Assembly: GCA_016280915.1 (NCBI GenBank)
Contig: JAEEHQ010000060.1
Coordinates: 1-39,527, forward strand
Length of the DNA: 39,527 nucleotides
Direction of reading: 5' to 3'
From: Bacteroidales bacterium
GTDB taxonomy: Bacteria > Bacteroidota > Bacteroidia > Bacteroidales > P3
This document shows, one piece after another, positions 26,201-32,863 of this stretch (its first letter is position 1; every line of letters starts with the position of its first letter). A program made the position numbers and the translations under genes. The notes below the pieces were generated by a model. That model was not told the DNA's origin. It saw only the letters and a list, made by a program, of their open reading frames with translations, and did not search any database.

Positions 26201-26637
26201 CGCAGCTGAGTGAGGAGTTTGCCCGCATGGCCGCTCAGCAAGAGATGATTCGTCGTATGATGAAGGAGTATGGTCAAGAAATGAAGCAGAGCGAAGCAGG
26301 TAATACTAAGCTGGCCAAAGAAATTGACCAAATAATGAAACAAATGGAACAAACTGAGACAGACCTTGTTAACCGTGTTATCACCCAGCAAACTATTAAG
26401 CGGCAACAACAGATTATGTCCCGTATGTTGGAGCATGAGAAGGCCGAAATGGAACGTGAGAAAGAGGAGCGTCGTCAGAGTCGCGAAGGTAAGGATATCT
26501 ACCACCAGCCCTCTCCTAGTGACCTTGAGAAAATCAAGCAGTTGCAGGATAAAAACATGGAGCTTTTCCGTTCTGTGCCCCCTACCCTATCGCCTTATTA
26601 TAAGTCCAAGGTGGACAATTATTTCTATAAAATCTAA
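23215..26637 (+). CDS. DUF4175 family membrane-anchored coiled-coil protein
   Basis: A 1140-residue protein. The N-terminus has two transmembrane helices (about residues 25-45 and 57-78), and a third lies near 155-172. A beta-rich extracytoplasmic part (about 180-500) follows, with repeated Ig-like segments. Residues about 510-870 are one long Glu/Lys/Gln-rich coiled coil, followed by a low-complexity basic region (KKKQNGSCKNMGMKKSGNCSNPGKGKPSAKS) and another coiled coil. This is the DUF4175 architecture of Bacteroidota; the function is unknown. It opens the DUF4175 - ATPase-like - ybeY - mnmG string, an order I remember as conserved in the phylum. Confidence 0.85.
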   Translation: MQNSNTILGSLDKFIRKYYKNRMIKGILYAVALLLSLFLIIVLLEHFGYFCTTVRAILFWFYLAVSLAVLVYYVLIPLLKMFRLGRVISYEEAARIVGNHFPEVKDKLLNLLQLQQRGENSSDDLLRAAIVQKTAQLKPIPFHQAVDTRSNRKYVKYAAIPLAVILLLLIISPTLLTQPSHRITHYTTQFERPAPFSFVIDNPSLQVAQQEDFNLSVSIQGDAVPSEAFINIEGNRYKMQQLDKSHFSYQFKTVQRSCTFHLEAPEVTSPNYTLQVFPKPAVVDFQAALSYPTYTHKLNETLSNEGDMVVPQGTTIKWYFHTKDVDTLYFFVNDITKVLIPDANGRISLSYRAMQSFSYGFTVSNQFSPITDTLSYAVTTIDDAHPMIAVVEMKDSVMSDRLFFSGRIKDDYGFTKLEFKMVKTNVKDTSIKDVITFPIAISRESVQEFYHSFNLNEVVLNPGDRLVYYFEVWDNDGVHGPKSATSQHFELSVPTEQELDNILDRNSAEAQQHAQKSMSELKKLQEDINELMRKLVDKKELNWQDKKDLQELAKKQEEVKNMLQQMQQQLNENKKLEQKYKDQSEKLIEKQQELDRLMNEVLTEEMKDMMRQIDEMMKEMDKKKVQEELEQLKINNEDLEKQLDQNIELMKRLEMEKKVEDAIQKTEQMSEKQRDLSQKTEEAKSKEEREKLLKEQQELSKDYDQLQQELKQIQKEYQEIDKDLNFKLDQELMRKIDQNQQGAEQSLQNNKRKDASKQQKDAADQLDQLSEQLAESQQDLEQQDLAEDAELIRQLLKNLVHLSQDQEKLISKVGNTYIQDPQYQSIIVSQNKIKSDFRAVEDSLRSIAKRQVQVASVINRNLSEVNSSISRSLNGLLEMNQSFYGTYKNSQASSSMQYAMTSFNNLALVMAESLDQMQNQMRQNNKKKQNGSCKNMGMKKSGNCSNPGKGKPSAKSMKEMQKELNKQMEALKKQLDKQGKNGKPGERKRLGDKGSSQLSEEFARMAAQQEMIRRMMKEYGQEMKQSEAGNTKLAKEIDQIMKQMEQTETDLVNRVITQQTIKRQQQIMSRMLEHEKAEMEREKEERRQSREGKDIYHQPSPSDLEKIKQLQDKNMELFRSVPPTLSPYYKSKVDNYFYKI

Positions 26638-26666
26638 AAATAGTATAATTAAATAAAAATATTTTG

Positions 26667-26674
26667 TATCTTTG
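26667..26674 (+). promoter_or_regulatory. Promoter -7 element of ATPase-like gene
   Basis: TATCTTTG fits TAnnTTTG 28 bases before the ATG at 26702. It indicates that this gene has its own promoter besides read-through from the DUF4175 gene. No TTTG is seen at the expected -33 position. Confidence 0.5.
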
Positions 26675-26701
26675 TGTTTAATGAAATAGTAGTATAATCT
26701 A

Positions 26702-27163
26702 ATGGAAAAACTTGTTATTCAGTCAGATAAAAGCAGTCTTCCGCTTGTCGAAAATTTCGTCAGGGCAATATGTGATGGAAATCATATTGTTAATTATTAT
26801 GCTACTATCTCTGTCCCTGTCTTGAAGGCTTTTGAAACAGCCATCCTTTCCAGCTCGTCAGCTCTTTCTATTGTCTTCGACCACTGTCGTGGTGGTATTT
26901 ACTTTTCCATCCAGAGTGATGTCCCCTGTTTCTTCTTTAATCGAACTACCGAAACTGTCCCCGCTGCCGGTTCGCCCGAAGAATCATCCTATCTAATCGA
27001 AACCCTATCCGACCGGATGGAGGTCTCTGATGAGGGTCGTACCCTCCAGTTGACTTTCGAAGTCCAGGGTATCGATATTGGGGAGGCAGCCCTTCGTGTT
27101 CAGGCTCTCAAACTTTTTTACGAAAGCATCAGCACTCAGGTGCATCAAACTGTCGAGGTGTAG
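26702..27163 (+). CDS. Degenerate RsbW-like (HATPase_c) protein
   Basis: A 153-residue protein with the layout of anti-sigma/serine kinase ATPases of the RsbW type: an N-terminal strand-helix region (LPLVENFVRAICDG), a central helix (VLKAFETAILSSSSALSIVF) and C-terminal LQLTFEVQGIDIGEAALRVQALKL. The helix keeps the Glu but lacks the Asn of the usual N-box. The DxGxG ATP-lid motif is not evident (FSIQSDVPCF). It may no longer hydrolyse ATP and act by binding. Its place between DUF4175 and ybeY matches genes labelled ATP-binding protein in Bacteroidota. Confidence 0.65.
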   Translation: MEKLVIQSDKSSLPLVENFVRAICDGNHIVNYYATISVPVLKAFETAILSSSSALSIVFDHCRGGIYFSIQSDVPCFFFNRTTETVPAAGSPEESSYLIETLSDRMEVSDEGRTLQLTFEVQGIDIGEAALRVQALKLFYESISTQVHQTVEV

Positions 27164-27392
27164 ATGCTATTTTCTGTTCTGATAACTCAACGAGATTTCA
27201 TTTTTCAGGACAACTGCCTTATGGCTTTCTTCTGTTTTAAAGAAAATGAGGAATAAATATATAATTTCTTATCTAACTATCTGTAAATAATTGTATTATC
27301 ATTTATTTTTGCTATAACAACCTCCCAGTTCTAAAAATTCATCAACTCCCCTCCCCTATCCCATTTTTCAACTTTTTTCAATCAAAAGCATT

Positions 27393-27818
27393 ATGGCTAT
27401 CTATTTTTCTTCCGAGAACATTAAATTTGACCTTAGGGGTAAGTTGAAGGTCAAAAAATGGATTACCGACCTTATCAAAGCACAAAACAAAAAAGTGGGC
27501 GACATTAGTTACCTCTTTTGCGACGATGCCTACCTCATAGAGGTCAACCGCACTTACCTCGACCATGATACCTATACAGATATTATCACGTTCGATTATG
27601 TCGAGGGTGACACTATTTCGGGTGACATCCTAATTAGTGTTGAGCGTGTCAAGGAGAATGCCCAACTTTTCAATACCACCTTCGACCAGGAGCTCCACCG
27701 CGTCATCATACACGGTGTACTCCATTTGTTGGGTCAAGGAGACAAGACTGAAGCAGAGGCAGCTCAAATGCGGAAAAAGGAAGAAGCTGCTTTAGCTTTA
27801 TGGAATACAATGAATTAA
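27393..27818 (+). CDS. ybeY: rRNA maturation endoribonuclease YbeY
   Basis: A 141-residue YbeY-family metal-dependent endonuclease involved in 16S rRNA 3'-end processing and ribosome quality control. The core HGVLHLLGQGD has H107 and H111, but the third ligand of the HxxxHxxxxxH motif is Asp117. I remember Bacteroidota homologues carrying KD in the same place, so Asp may serve as ligand. Also conserved are VNRTYLDHDTYTDIITFDY and GDILISVERVKENA. It is 138 bases upstream of mnmG. Confidence 0.9.
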   Translation: MAIYFSSENIKFDLRGKLKVKKWITDLIKAQNKKVGDISYLFCDDAYLIEVNRTYLDHDTYTDIITFDYVEGDTISGDILISVERVKENAQLFNTTFDQELHRVIIHGVLHLLGQGDKTEAEAAQMRKKEEAALALWNTMN

Positions 27819-27956
27819 CCCTGTGGTTCCTTGTGAAACGTAATTATTTTTGAGAAGGTTTTTGTTTGACTTTTTCTGTCCCTATTGTATTTTTTGAACA
27901 CTTTTTATTACTATTGCGATTATTATAGCTTTTCAACTCCAATTCCGTAATCTTCT

Positions 27957-29852
27957 ATGACTGACCTCTCTTACGATATCATCGTTGTTGGTGCTGGACA
28001 TGCCGGTGCCGAGGCTGCTGCAGCAGCAGCCAATATGGGAGCGAAGACGCTCCTCATCACGATGAATCTTGATACCATCTGTCAGATGTCATGCAATCCC
28101 GCTATGGGTGGCGTAGCGAAAGGACAGATTGTTCGTGAGATTGACGCACTGGGTGGCTATTCGGGTATTATCACCGACCTTTCTATGATCCAGTTCCGTA
28201 TGCTGAACCTATCTAAGGGTCCAGCCATGTGGAGCCCACGTGCTCAATGCGACAAAATGTTGTTTTCTCGTAATTGGCATCATCAGTTGGAGAATACCCA
28301 AAATCTCTCACTCTGGCAGGATGAAGTAGTGGAGGTGATTGTGCGTGACGGCGTAGCCTCTGGTGTCCGTACCCGAATGAATATTCACTTCGAAGCCAAG
28401 GCCGTCATTCTTACTAATGGTACTTTCCTAAATGGTACTATCTATATTGGCGAACAGAGTTGGACAGGGGGTAGAATAGGGGAGGGGGCAGCCCATGGAT
28501 TGTCTGACCAATTGTTACAGATGGGATTTGAAGTTGATCGTCTCAAGACAGGGACCCCTGTACGTATTGATGGTCGCACCATCCATTTCAACCGCCTTGA
28601 GGAGCAACCCGGCGATGTGCATCCTCAGAAATTTTCTTACACCGACACCCATCCTTTGCAAAAGCAGCGTTCCTGTTTTTTGGCTTATACGAACGAACAA
28701 ACTCATGACATTTTGCGAACAGGCTTTGACCGTTCACCACTTTACACAGGTCGTATTCAGGGTACAGGACCTCGCTACTGTCCTTCCATCGAGACTAAGA
28801 TTGTTCGCTTTGCCGGCAAACAGCGTCACCAGCTCTTTGTCGAGCCAGAAGGTTGGACTACCCATTCCTACTATCTCAATGGCTTTTCATCCTCCCTGCC
28901 TTTGGAGGTGCAGGTAGATGCCTTGCATACAATCTCGGGCTTTGAGGAGGCTAAGATTTTCAAACCGGGCTATGCCATCGAGTACGACTATTTTCCACCC
29001 ACCCAGCTTAACTACACCCTTGAGACCAAGAAGGTAGAGAACCTCTATTTTGCAGGACAAATCAATGGAACCACTGGATATGAGGAGGCCGGATGCCAGG
29101 GTCTCATGGCAGGTATCAATGCGGTATTGAAAATCCAAGGAAGACCTTCTTTTGTCCTCAACCGTACGCAGGCTTATATAGGTGTTCTGATAGATGACTT
29201 GGTTACCAAAGGTGTCGACGAACCCTACCGTATGTTCACTTCTCGGGCAGAGTACCGTATTCTCCTTCGACAGGATAATGCCGATGTGCGCCTCACGGAG
29301 TTGTCACATAACATAGGGTTAGCATCTGACGAGCGTATGCGCAGGGTAGGGGAGAAGGTGCGCTATACACAGCAGCTCTCTGATTTCGTCAACGAGACTC
29401 CAGTCACCCCTGCGGAGGCGAATACCATGTTGGAACAGCTGGACACACCTCCTATCCAGCAGCGTGTCCGCTTGGTCAATCTTTTGCTGCGTCCAGAGGT
29501 TGACATGAATCATCTCTTGGAAATATCTCCTGAGCTCCAATCGCAGGTAGAACAACTGCCCGAAGAGGTTAAGACCGATGTCGTCAAGGCAGCAGAAATC
29601 ATGTTGAAGTACCAGCGATATATTGAGAAGGAACAGGATGTAGCCAGCCGTATCCTTAAGTTCGAGGACATCGTCTTGCCAGACGATTTCGACTATTTCT
29701 CCCTTCAGTCCCTCTCGTATGAGGCTCGTGAGAAACTTACCAAGATGCGTCCCCACACTATCGGACAGGCATCTCGCATCAGCGGAGTTTCACCGGCTGA
29801 TGTCTCAGTCCTCCTTATCACTATGAACCATAAAAACAAACCTATTGAGTAG
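27957..29852 (+). CDS. mnmG: tRNA uridine 5-carboxymethylaminomethyl modification enzyme MnmG (GidA)
   Basis: A 631-residue FAD enzyme that works with MnmE to modify U34 of several tRNAs. The FAD-binding VGAGHAGAEAAAAAANMG lies at residues 11-28, followed by MSCNPAMGGVAKGQIVREIDALGG. Other family segments are KGPAMWSPRAQCDK, LTNGTFLNGTIYIGEQ, QLNYTLETKKVENLYFAGQINGTTGYEEAGCQG and the C-terminal RPHTIGQASRISGVSPADVSVLLI. The length is normal. In many bacteria gidA lies near the origin, which is relevant to the origin candidates here. A strong terminator follows 18 bases after the stop. Confidence 0.97.
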   Translation: MTDLSYDIIVVGAGHAGAEAAAAAANMGAKTLLITMNLDTICQMSCNPAMGGVAKGQIVREIDALGGYSGIITDLSMIQFRMLNLSKGPAMWSPRAQCDKMLFSRNWHHQLENTQNLSLWQDEVVEVIVRDGVASGVRTRMNIHFEAKAVILTNGTFLNGTIYIGEQSWTGGRIGEGAAHGLSDQLLQMGFEVDRLKTGTPVRIDGRTIHFNRLEEQPGDVHPQKFSYTDTHPLQKQRSCFLAYTNEQTHDILRTGFDRSPLYTGRIQGTGPRYCPSIETKIVRFAGKQRHQLFVEPEGWTTHSYYLNGFSSSLPLEVQVDALHTISGFEEAKIFKPGYAIEYDYFPPTQLNYTLETKKVENLYFAGQINGTTGYEEAGCQGLMAGINAVLKIQGRPSFVLNRTQAYIGVLIDDLVTKGVDEPYRMFTSRAEYRILLRQDNADVRLTELSHNIGLASDERMRRVGEKVRYTQQLSDFVNETPVTPAEANTMLEQLDTPPIQQRVRLVNLLLRPEVDMNHLLEISPELQSQVEQLPEEVKTDVVKAAEIMLKYQRYIEKEQDVASRILKFEDIVLPDDFDYFSLQSLSYEAREKLTKMRPHTIGQASRISGVSPADVSVLLITMNHKNKPIE

Positions 29853-29870
29853 TAGAACTTGTTAAATGAG

Positions 29871-29914
29871 TAGGGGAGGGGCATCGTTTCACGCGAAACC
29901 CCTCCCCTAATTTT
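29871..29914 (+). terminator. mnmG terminator with parS-like loop
   Basis: TAGGGGAGGGG (29871-29881) pairs perfectly with CCCCTCCCCTA (29899-29909), an 11-bp GC-rich stem followed by ATTTTC. The enclosed sequence GTTTCACGCGAAAC (29886-29899) differs from the parS core GTTTCACGTGAAAC at one base, so this may also be a weak ParB site. The terminator role is well supported; the parS role is a suggestion. Confidence 0.75.
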
Positions 29915-29933
29915 CTTACTATAAAACAATTAA

Positions 29934-30238
29934 CCTAAATCGTTCGGTTGAATTTGCGACTGAATATTAACAGTTATGCTCCATGATGCTACTTGGTTTT
30001 GGTATAGAACGTGAACTTTCTATGCGCTTGCCTTTTGTATTTTTTTCGAGCAGAATGGCCACATTGTTGGCGAGAAGGTGTGAAGAAAGAATCCAGTAGA
30101 TGTTTCGGTAGTGAAGTGGAGAAAAGCTACGGTGAGGATGGAATGAGGTCAAGATGACGTTGAAAGAATGCCGATAGAGTATAAGGACTCCTGAAAAAGC
30201 GAAAAAGGTTATAGGAGTCGACTTAATGGCTATTGGTG
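29934..30238. mobile_element. Decayed second copy of the MITE
   Basis: Positions 30045-30175 align along their length with the interior of the MITE at 22074-22205. Shared blocks include TTCGAGCAGA, GTGAAGAAAG followed by ATCCAGT, and AAGCTACGG. The ends keep diverged versions of its terminal repeats: CCTAAATCGTTCGGTTG at 29934-29950 (12 of 17 matches) and TTAATGGCTATTGGTG near 30223-30238. It is about 70 bp longer on the left and has no target duplication, so it is an old copy. Both copies have the same orientation. Confidence 0.6.
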
Positions 30239-30867
30239 AAAAAGAAGTACCCATAATTATGAATTGATGGACCATCCTCCTACTCCATCAACCAGTATTG
30301 AGAGGGCATTCTTTAAAGCAGGGCTATCTACTTTTCTGCATGATAATTTCTCTTCCCCAGATGGTGTTCATCGTTCACCTAAGATTACCTTGACACTCCT
30401 TGATAGTCAACAATTATTACATGATAACTATCATGTTCCATGATTTTTACATCTAATTTGTGACTAACATTTCGTTCTTGCAGTACTTTAATGCCGATTT
30501 GTCTTGTTATTCCCTTAGAACATGATATTTACGTTTTAGTTAGATTGGAAAAAAATGACCGCTCTCACTATTATAGTTGTCATGTACAATATTTTGGGTG
30601 AGTGTACGTTATTGATTATGCACTAATATAAGGTATAACTGTTTTTTACTAACATTACTCATAATCGTTTTATTCTTCACTCCGTTGTACTCTATTATCG
30701 AAGAGTCTCAGACCCTTCTTCACCTTCAAGATGCTGGTTAGTAGTGGATTCTTTTGCTACACGCTGCATGGAAACAACCGTGCTATAGGTCCCCCTTCCA
30801 GTCGTACCTTAATTACGATTTAGCATTATTGGCTTATAATTATAGTAAAATTAGATAGTTAGCATTT
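30239..30867. other. Gene-free region, no recognised feature except a palindrome
   Basis: This stretch of about 630 bp is AT-rich, and I find no convincing coding frame, RNA gene or DnaA-box cluster in it. The only clear symmetry is CATGATAACTATCATG at 30420-30435, two 7-bp arms around a 2-bp centre, with further CATGAT repeats nearby. The region could hold a small RNA or the end of an old insertion, but nothing shows this. Confidence 0.5.
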
Positions 30868-31242
30868 ATGAAGAGGTATCTCTACATTATCTTTGGTTTG
30901 ATCTGTGTGATTTTTGGAGCGTTGGGAGTGGTGGTGCCAGGATTGCCGACGACACCCTTTCTGTTGTTGGCCTCGTGGCTGTTCTATAGGTCTTCGCCTA
31001 AATTGCAGCAGTGGCTGCTGAATTCATGGTTGGGGAAATATATCCGCAGCTATCACCGTCGGGGCGGTATGACGTTGTCGCAGAAAGCGGGAGCGGTAGG
31101 TATCATGGTGGCCATGGTGCTCCTTTCCACGTTTGTGTTTGTGCCGGCAGGTTCTGTGGCTCGTATCATTGTGCCTATTGCTGGTGCTATAGGAGTGTTG
31201 ATTGTGGTCTTTCTGGTTCCTAATGCCAAAAATGACGATTAG
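30868..31242 (+). CDS. YbaN/DUF454-family inner membrane protein
   Basis: A 124-residue protein of the DUF454 (YbaN) family. The N-terminus YIIFGLICVIFGALGVVVPGLPTTPFLLLASWLFYRSSPKLQQWLL is diagnostic: GxVxPGLPTTPFLLLAxxxFxRSSP is the family signature. Two further hydrophobic segments follow (about 70-90 and 95-117), so there are three or four membrane helices. The function is unknown. It is isolated: no promoter box is clear and the next gene is convergent. Confidence 0.88.
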   Translation: MKRYLYIIFGLICVIFGALGVVVPGLPTTPFLLLASWLFYRSSPKLQQWLLNSWLGKYIRSYHRRGGMTLSQKAGAVGIMVAMVLLSTFVFVPAGSVARIIVPIAGAIGVLIVVFLVPNAKNDD

Positions 31243-31288
31243 TCGTCAGGGGTCATAAGGGAATGCGCTGGATGCTACGTTAAGCGTT

Positions 31289-31939
31289 TTATCGGCAGCT
31301 CACTTTTTGTAGATAAGCTTTGGATTCAGGGCCCATATTGAAGAGTAAGTCAAGGACTGTGAGATTGGGTTGGAAGCCGAAGCGGGTGTCGAAGACTTGG
31401 CTGTAGGGCGTGAGTCCAAATGGGGCTTGCGCATGCTTGGCGCAGAGTATGTTGCGGAAGTCGGGGATAGGGGAGTCTGTGCCCCATGCAGAGGGAGCGG
31501 TAGATGAGACAGGAAGATAGTCCTTGGTATAAGTTATTGAACAATTGATTTTTAGCTTTTTGAGCAGATATTGCAGGAGGGCATCGTTTAGTTCCACCAG
31601 GTGCTGGTGTGGCTGCATGAGGATTTTTTCAAGTCCGTCGCGGTAGTATAGAAAATAGGGGGCAGCGCTGTAGGCTGAGACAATGGCCCGCCAGTGGCGT
31701 ATATGCCAGGGCTCTTGGTAGCTGATGCCCATCTCATCGGTGCGGGTGTGATTGCCATTGGGTCGAACAACCGGTACTGTAAGCACCTGCAGACCGTTGC
31801 CCGTGGCGATGATGGCACGGTTGCGGTAGGTCTGCTTGGGGAAAGTCTCCTTCACTTCAATAGCGATGCTGTCATAATGGGACAGGCATGCCATGTAATA
31901 GACCGATGGTATGTAGGCTGTGGGGAATAACGCTGTCAC
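31289..31939 (-). CDS. WbqC-family protein
   Basis: A 216-residue protein of the WbqC-like family, found in O-antigen and other biosynthetic loci and of uncertain chemistry. It contains FPTAYIPSVYYMACL, YDSIAIEVKETFPKQTYRNRAIIATGNGLQVLTVPV and ISYQEPWHIRHWRAIVSAYSAAPYFLYY, followed by SVLDLLFN-type TVLDLLFNMGPES near the end. The start is set at a GTG codon (31939-31937) giving MTALFPTAYIPS, which fits the family N-terminus. An in-frame ATG at 32056 would overlap the upstream gene by 91 bases and add unrelated residues. It follows a hypothetical gene by 26 bases. Confidence 0.8.
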   Translation of the reverse strand: MTALFPTAYIPSVYYMACLSHYDSIAIEVKETFPKQTYRNRAIIATGNGLQVLTVPVVRPNGNHTRTDEMGISYQEPWHIRHWRAIVSAYSAAPYFLYYRDGLEKILMQPHQHLVELNDALLQYLLKKLKINCSITYTKDYLPVSSTAPSAWGTDSPIPDFRNILCAKHAQAPFGLTPYSQVFDTRFGFQPNLTVLDLLFNMGPESKAYLQKVSCR

Positions 31940-31965
31940 AGGGTTATAGTGCAAATGAGGGTCTG

Positions 31966-32388
31966 TTATTTCCCGATGCTGATAGACATCAGTTCGTCGT
32001 CTTCGAGGTAGAAGTCGATGTTGCCTTCGTTGAAAGTTACACGACGTTCGCCCCATTCTTCATCATCCACATCCTGTTCGAAGAAGTGGTTGCTGACCAT
32101 GAGTTCGACGATTTCTTTCTCGCCAAGGTCGAAAATCTCTTTGCCAAAGAGGATGGTGTCCTCATCGGTAACATCGATACAGGAGAGGGTAGGATTATCG
32201 CCCTCAAAGAAAAGGGTGATGCTGTCTCCGTAGCGGAGCACCGTAGTGGTTTCATCGGTAGCGTTTTGGATAGCCTCCAGTTCGTCGGCTTCACCCAGTA
32301 TGGCAACGACCTCCTCGACGGGCATGTCAAACAGGATGTCACCGTAGCCTTTCTTAATTTTTATTTCTTTGTTCATCGTAAAGTGCAT
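31966..32388 (-). CDS. Conserved-looking acidic hypothetical protein
   Basis: A 140-residue soluble, strongly acidic protein (KIKKGYGDILFDMPVEEVVAILGEADELE ... VLRYGDSITLFFEGDNPTLSCIDVTDEDTILFGKEIFDLGEKEIVELM). The alternation suggests two similar alpha/beta units, but I recognise no family. ATG at 32388 or 32376 (MNKEIKIKKG) could start it. A good promoter lies at 32495-32526, giving a leader of about 100 bases with a GACGG/CCGTC hairpin near 32430-32447. It is the first gene of a two-gene unit with the WbqC-like gene. Confidence 0.7.
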   Translation of the reverse strand: MHFTMNKEIKIKKGYGDILFDMPVEEVVAILGEADELEAIQNATDETTTVLRYGDSITLFFEGDNPTLSCIDVTDEDTILFGKEIFDLGEKEIVELMVSNHFFEQDVDDEEWGERRVTFNEGNIDFYLEDDELMSISIGK

Positions 32389-32494
32389 TAATTTTAGTTG
32401 TCAATAACAAGGGGAGGAAAAGGCCTAGGAAGACGGTGTTTGCCGTCCTCTCTATCGTCACATTTCACCCTTTTTTTGATTTATTTTGAGAAAA

Positions 32495-32526
32495 CAAAGG
32501 TACAATTTATTTCTCAAATAACCAAA
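32495..32526 (-). promoter_or_regulatory. Promoter of the hypothetical-WbqC unit
   Basis: On the minus strand TTTG (32526-32523) and TACCTTTG (32502-32495) are 20 bases apart, a full match to the Bacteroidota -33/-7 promoter. Transcription would begin near 32488, leaving a leader of about 100 bases. Confidence 0.65.
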
Positions 32527-32616
32527 TTTTTGCAGAAAAATAGTTTTTGGATCCTCTTTTATGTACTGATTTTCCGATTATTGTACATTTTGTTAAAAAG
32601 AAAAATTGAAAAACTT

Positions 32617-32647
32617 TTTGCTAAAAGAGAAAAAAGTTGTACTTTTG
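32617..32647 (+). promoter_or_regulatory. tRNA-Lys promoter
   Basis: TTTG at 32617-32620 and TACTTTTG at 32640-32647, separated by 19 bases, match the Bacteroidota promoter. The first tRNA starts 20 bases downstream. Confidence 0.75.
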
Positions 32648-32666
32648 CAAACTCAAATTTGAGGAT

Positions 32667-32742
32667 GACTAAGTAGCTCAGCAGGTAGAGCACATCCCTT
32701 TTAAGGATGGGGTCCTGGGTTCGAGCCCCAGCTTAGTCACCA
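32667..32742 (+). tRNA. tRNA-Lys (anticodon UUU), CCA encoded
   Basis: A complete cloverleaf: acceptor GACTAAG pairs with CTTAGTC, the D-arm is GCTC...GAGC, the anticodon stem CATCC/GGATG encloses loop CTTTTAA with anticodon TTT, and the T-arm is CTGGG-TTCGAGC-CCCAG. Discriminator A is followed by an encoded CCA (32740-32742). It is the first of two identical copies transcribed from one promoter. Confidence 0.97.
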
Positions 32743-32746
32743 AGGA

Positions 32747-32819
32747 GACTAAGTAGCTCAGCAGGTAGAGCACATCCCTTTTAAGGATGGGGTCCTGGGT
32801 TCGAGCCCCAGCTTAGTCA
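32747..32819 (+). tRNA. tRNA-Lys (anticodon UUU), second identical copy without encoded CCA
   Basis: The body is identical to the first tRNA-Lys, 80 bases downstream. After discriminator A819 the sequence reads CAA, so the CCA end is not encoded and must be added by nucleotidyltransferase. The two tRNAs are separated by four bases (AGGA) and so come from one precursor. A rho-independent terminator follows at 32831-32858. Confidence 0.96.
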
Positions 32820-32830
32820 CAAGAACGATT

Positions 32831-32858
32831 ACCGGGAGCAATTTCTTCCGGTTTTTTT
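32831..32858 (+). terminator. Rho-independent terminator of the tRNA-Lys pair
   Basis: ACCGGGAG (32831-32838) pairs with CTTCCGGT (32845-32852), including one G-T pair, around a 6-base loop, and is followed by a run of seven T. It ends only five bases before the ATG of the TPR gene. Confidence 0.88.
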
Positions 32859-32863
32859 GTATC

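Noticed and set aside
27826..27841. A parS-like sequence before mnmG
   Set aside because: Only 12 of 16 positions match parS and the central CACGTG is broken, so it is not called.
29967..30275. A 102-codon minus-strand frame in the decayed MITE
   Set aside because: Similarity to the other MITE copy is at the DNA level, with frame-breaking differences. No start signal or domain is visible.
32667..32819. Tandem repeat unit of 80 bases as possible CRISPR
   Set aside because: The repeats fold into complete tRNA-Lys cloverleafs with anticodon TTT; there are only two units and a 4-base spacer.
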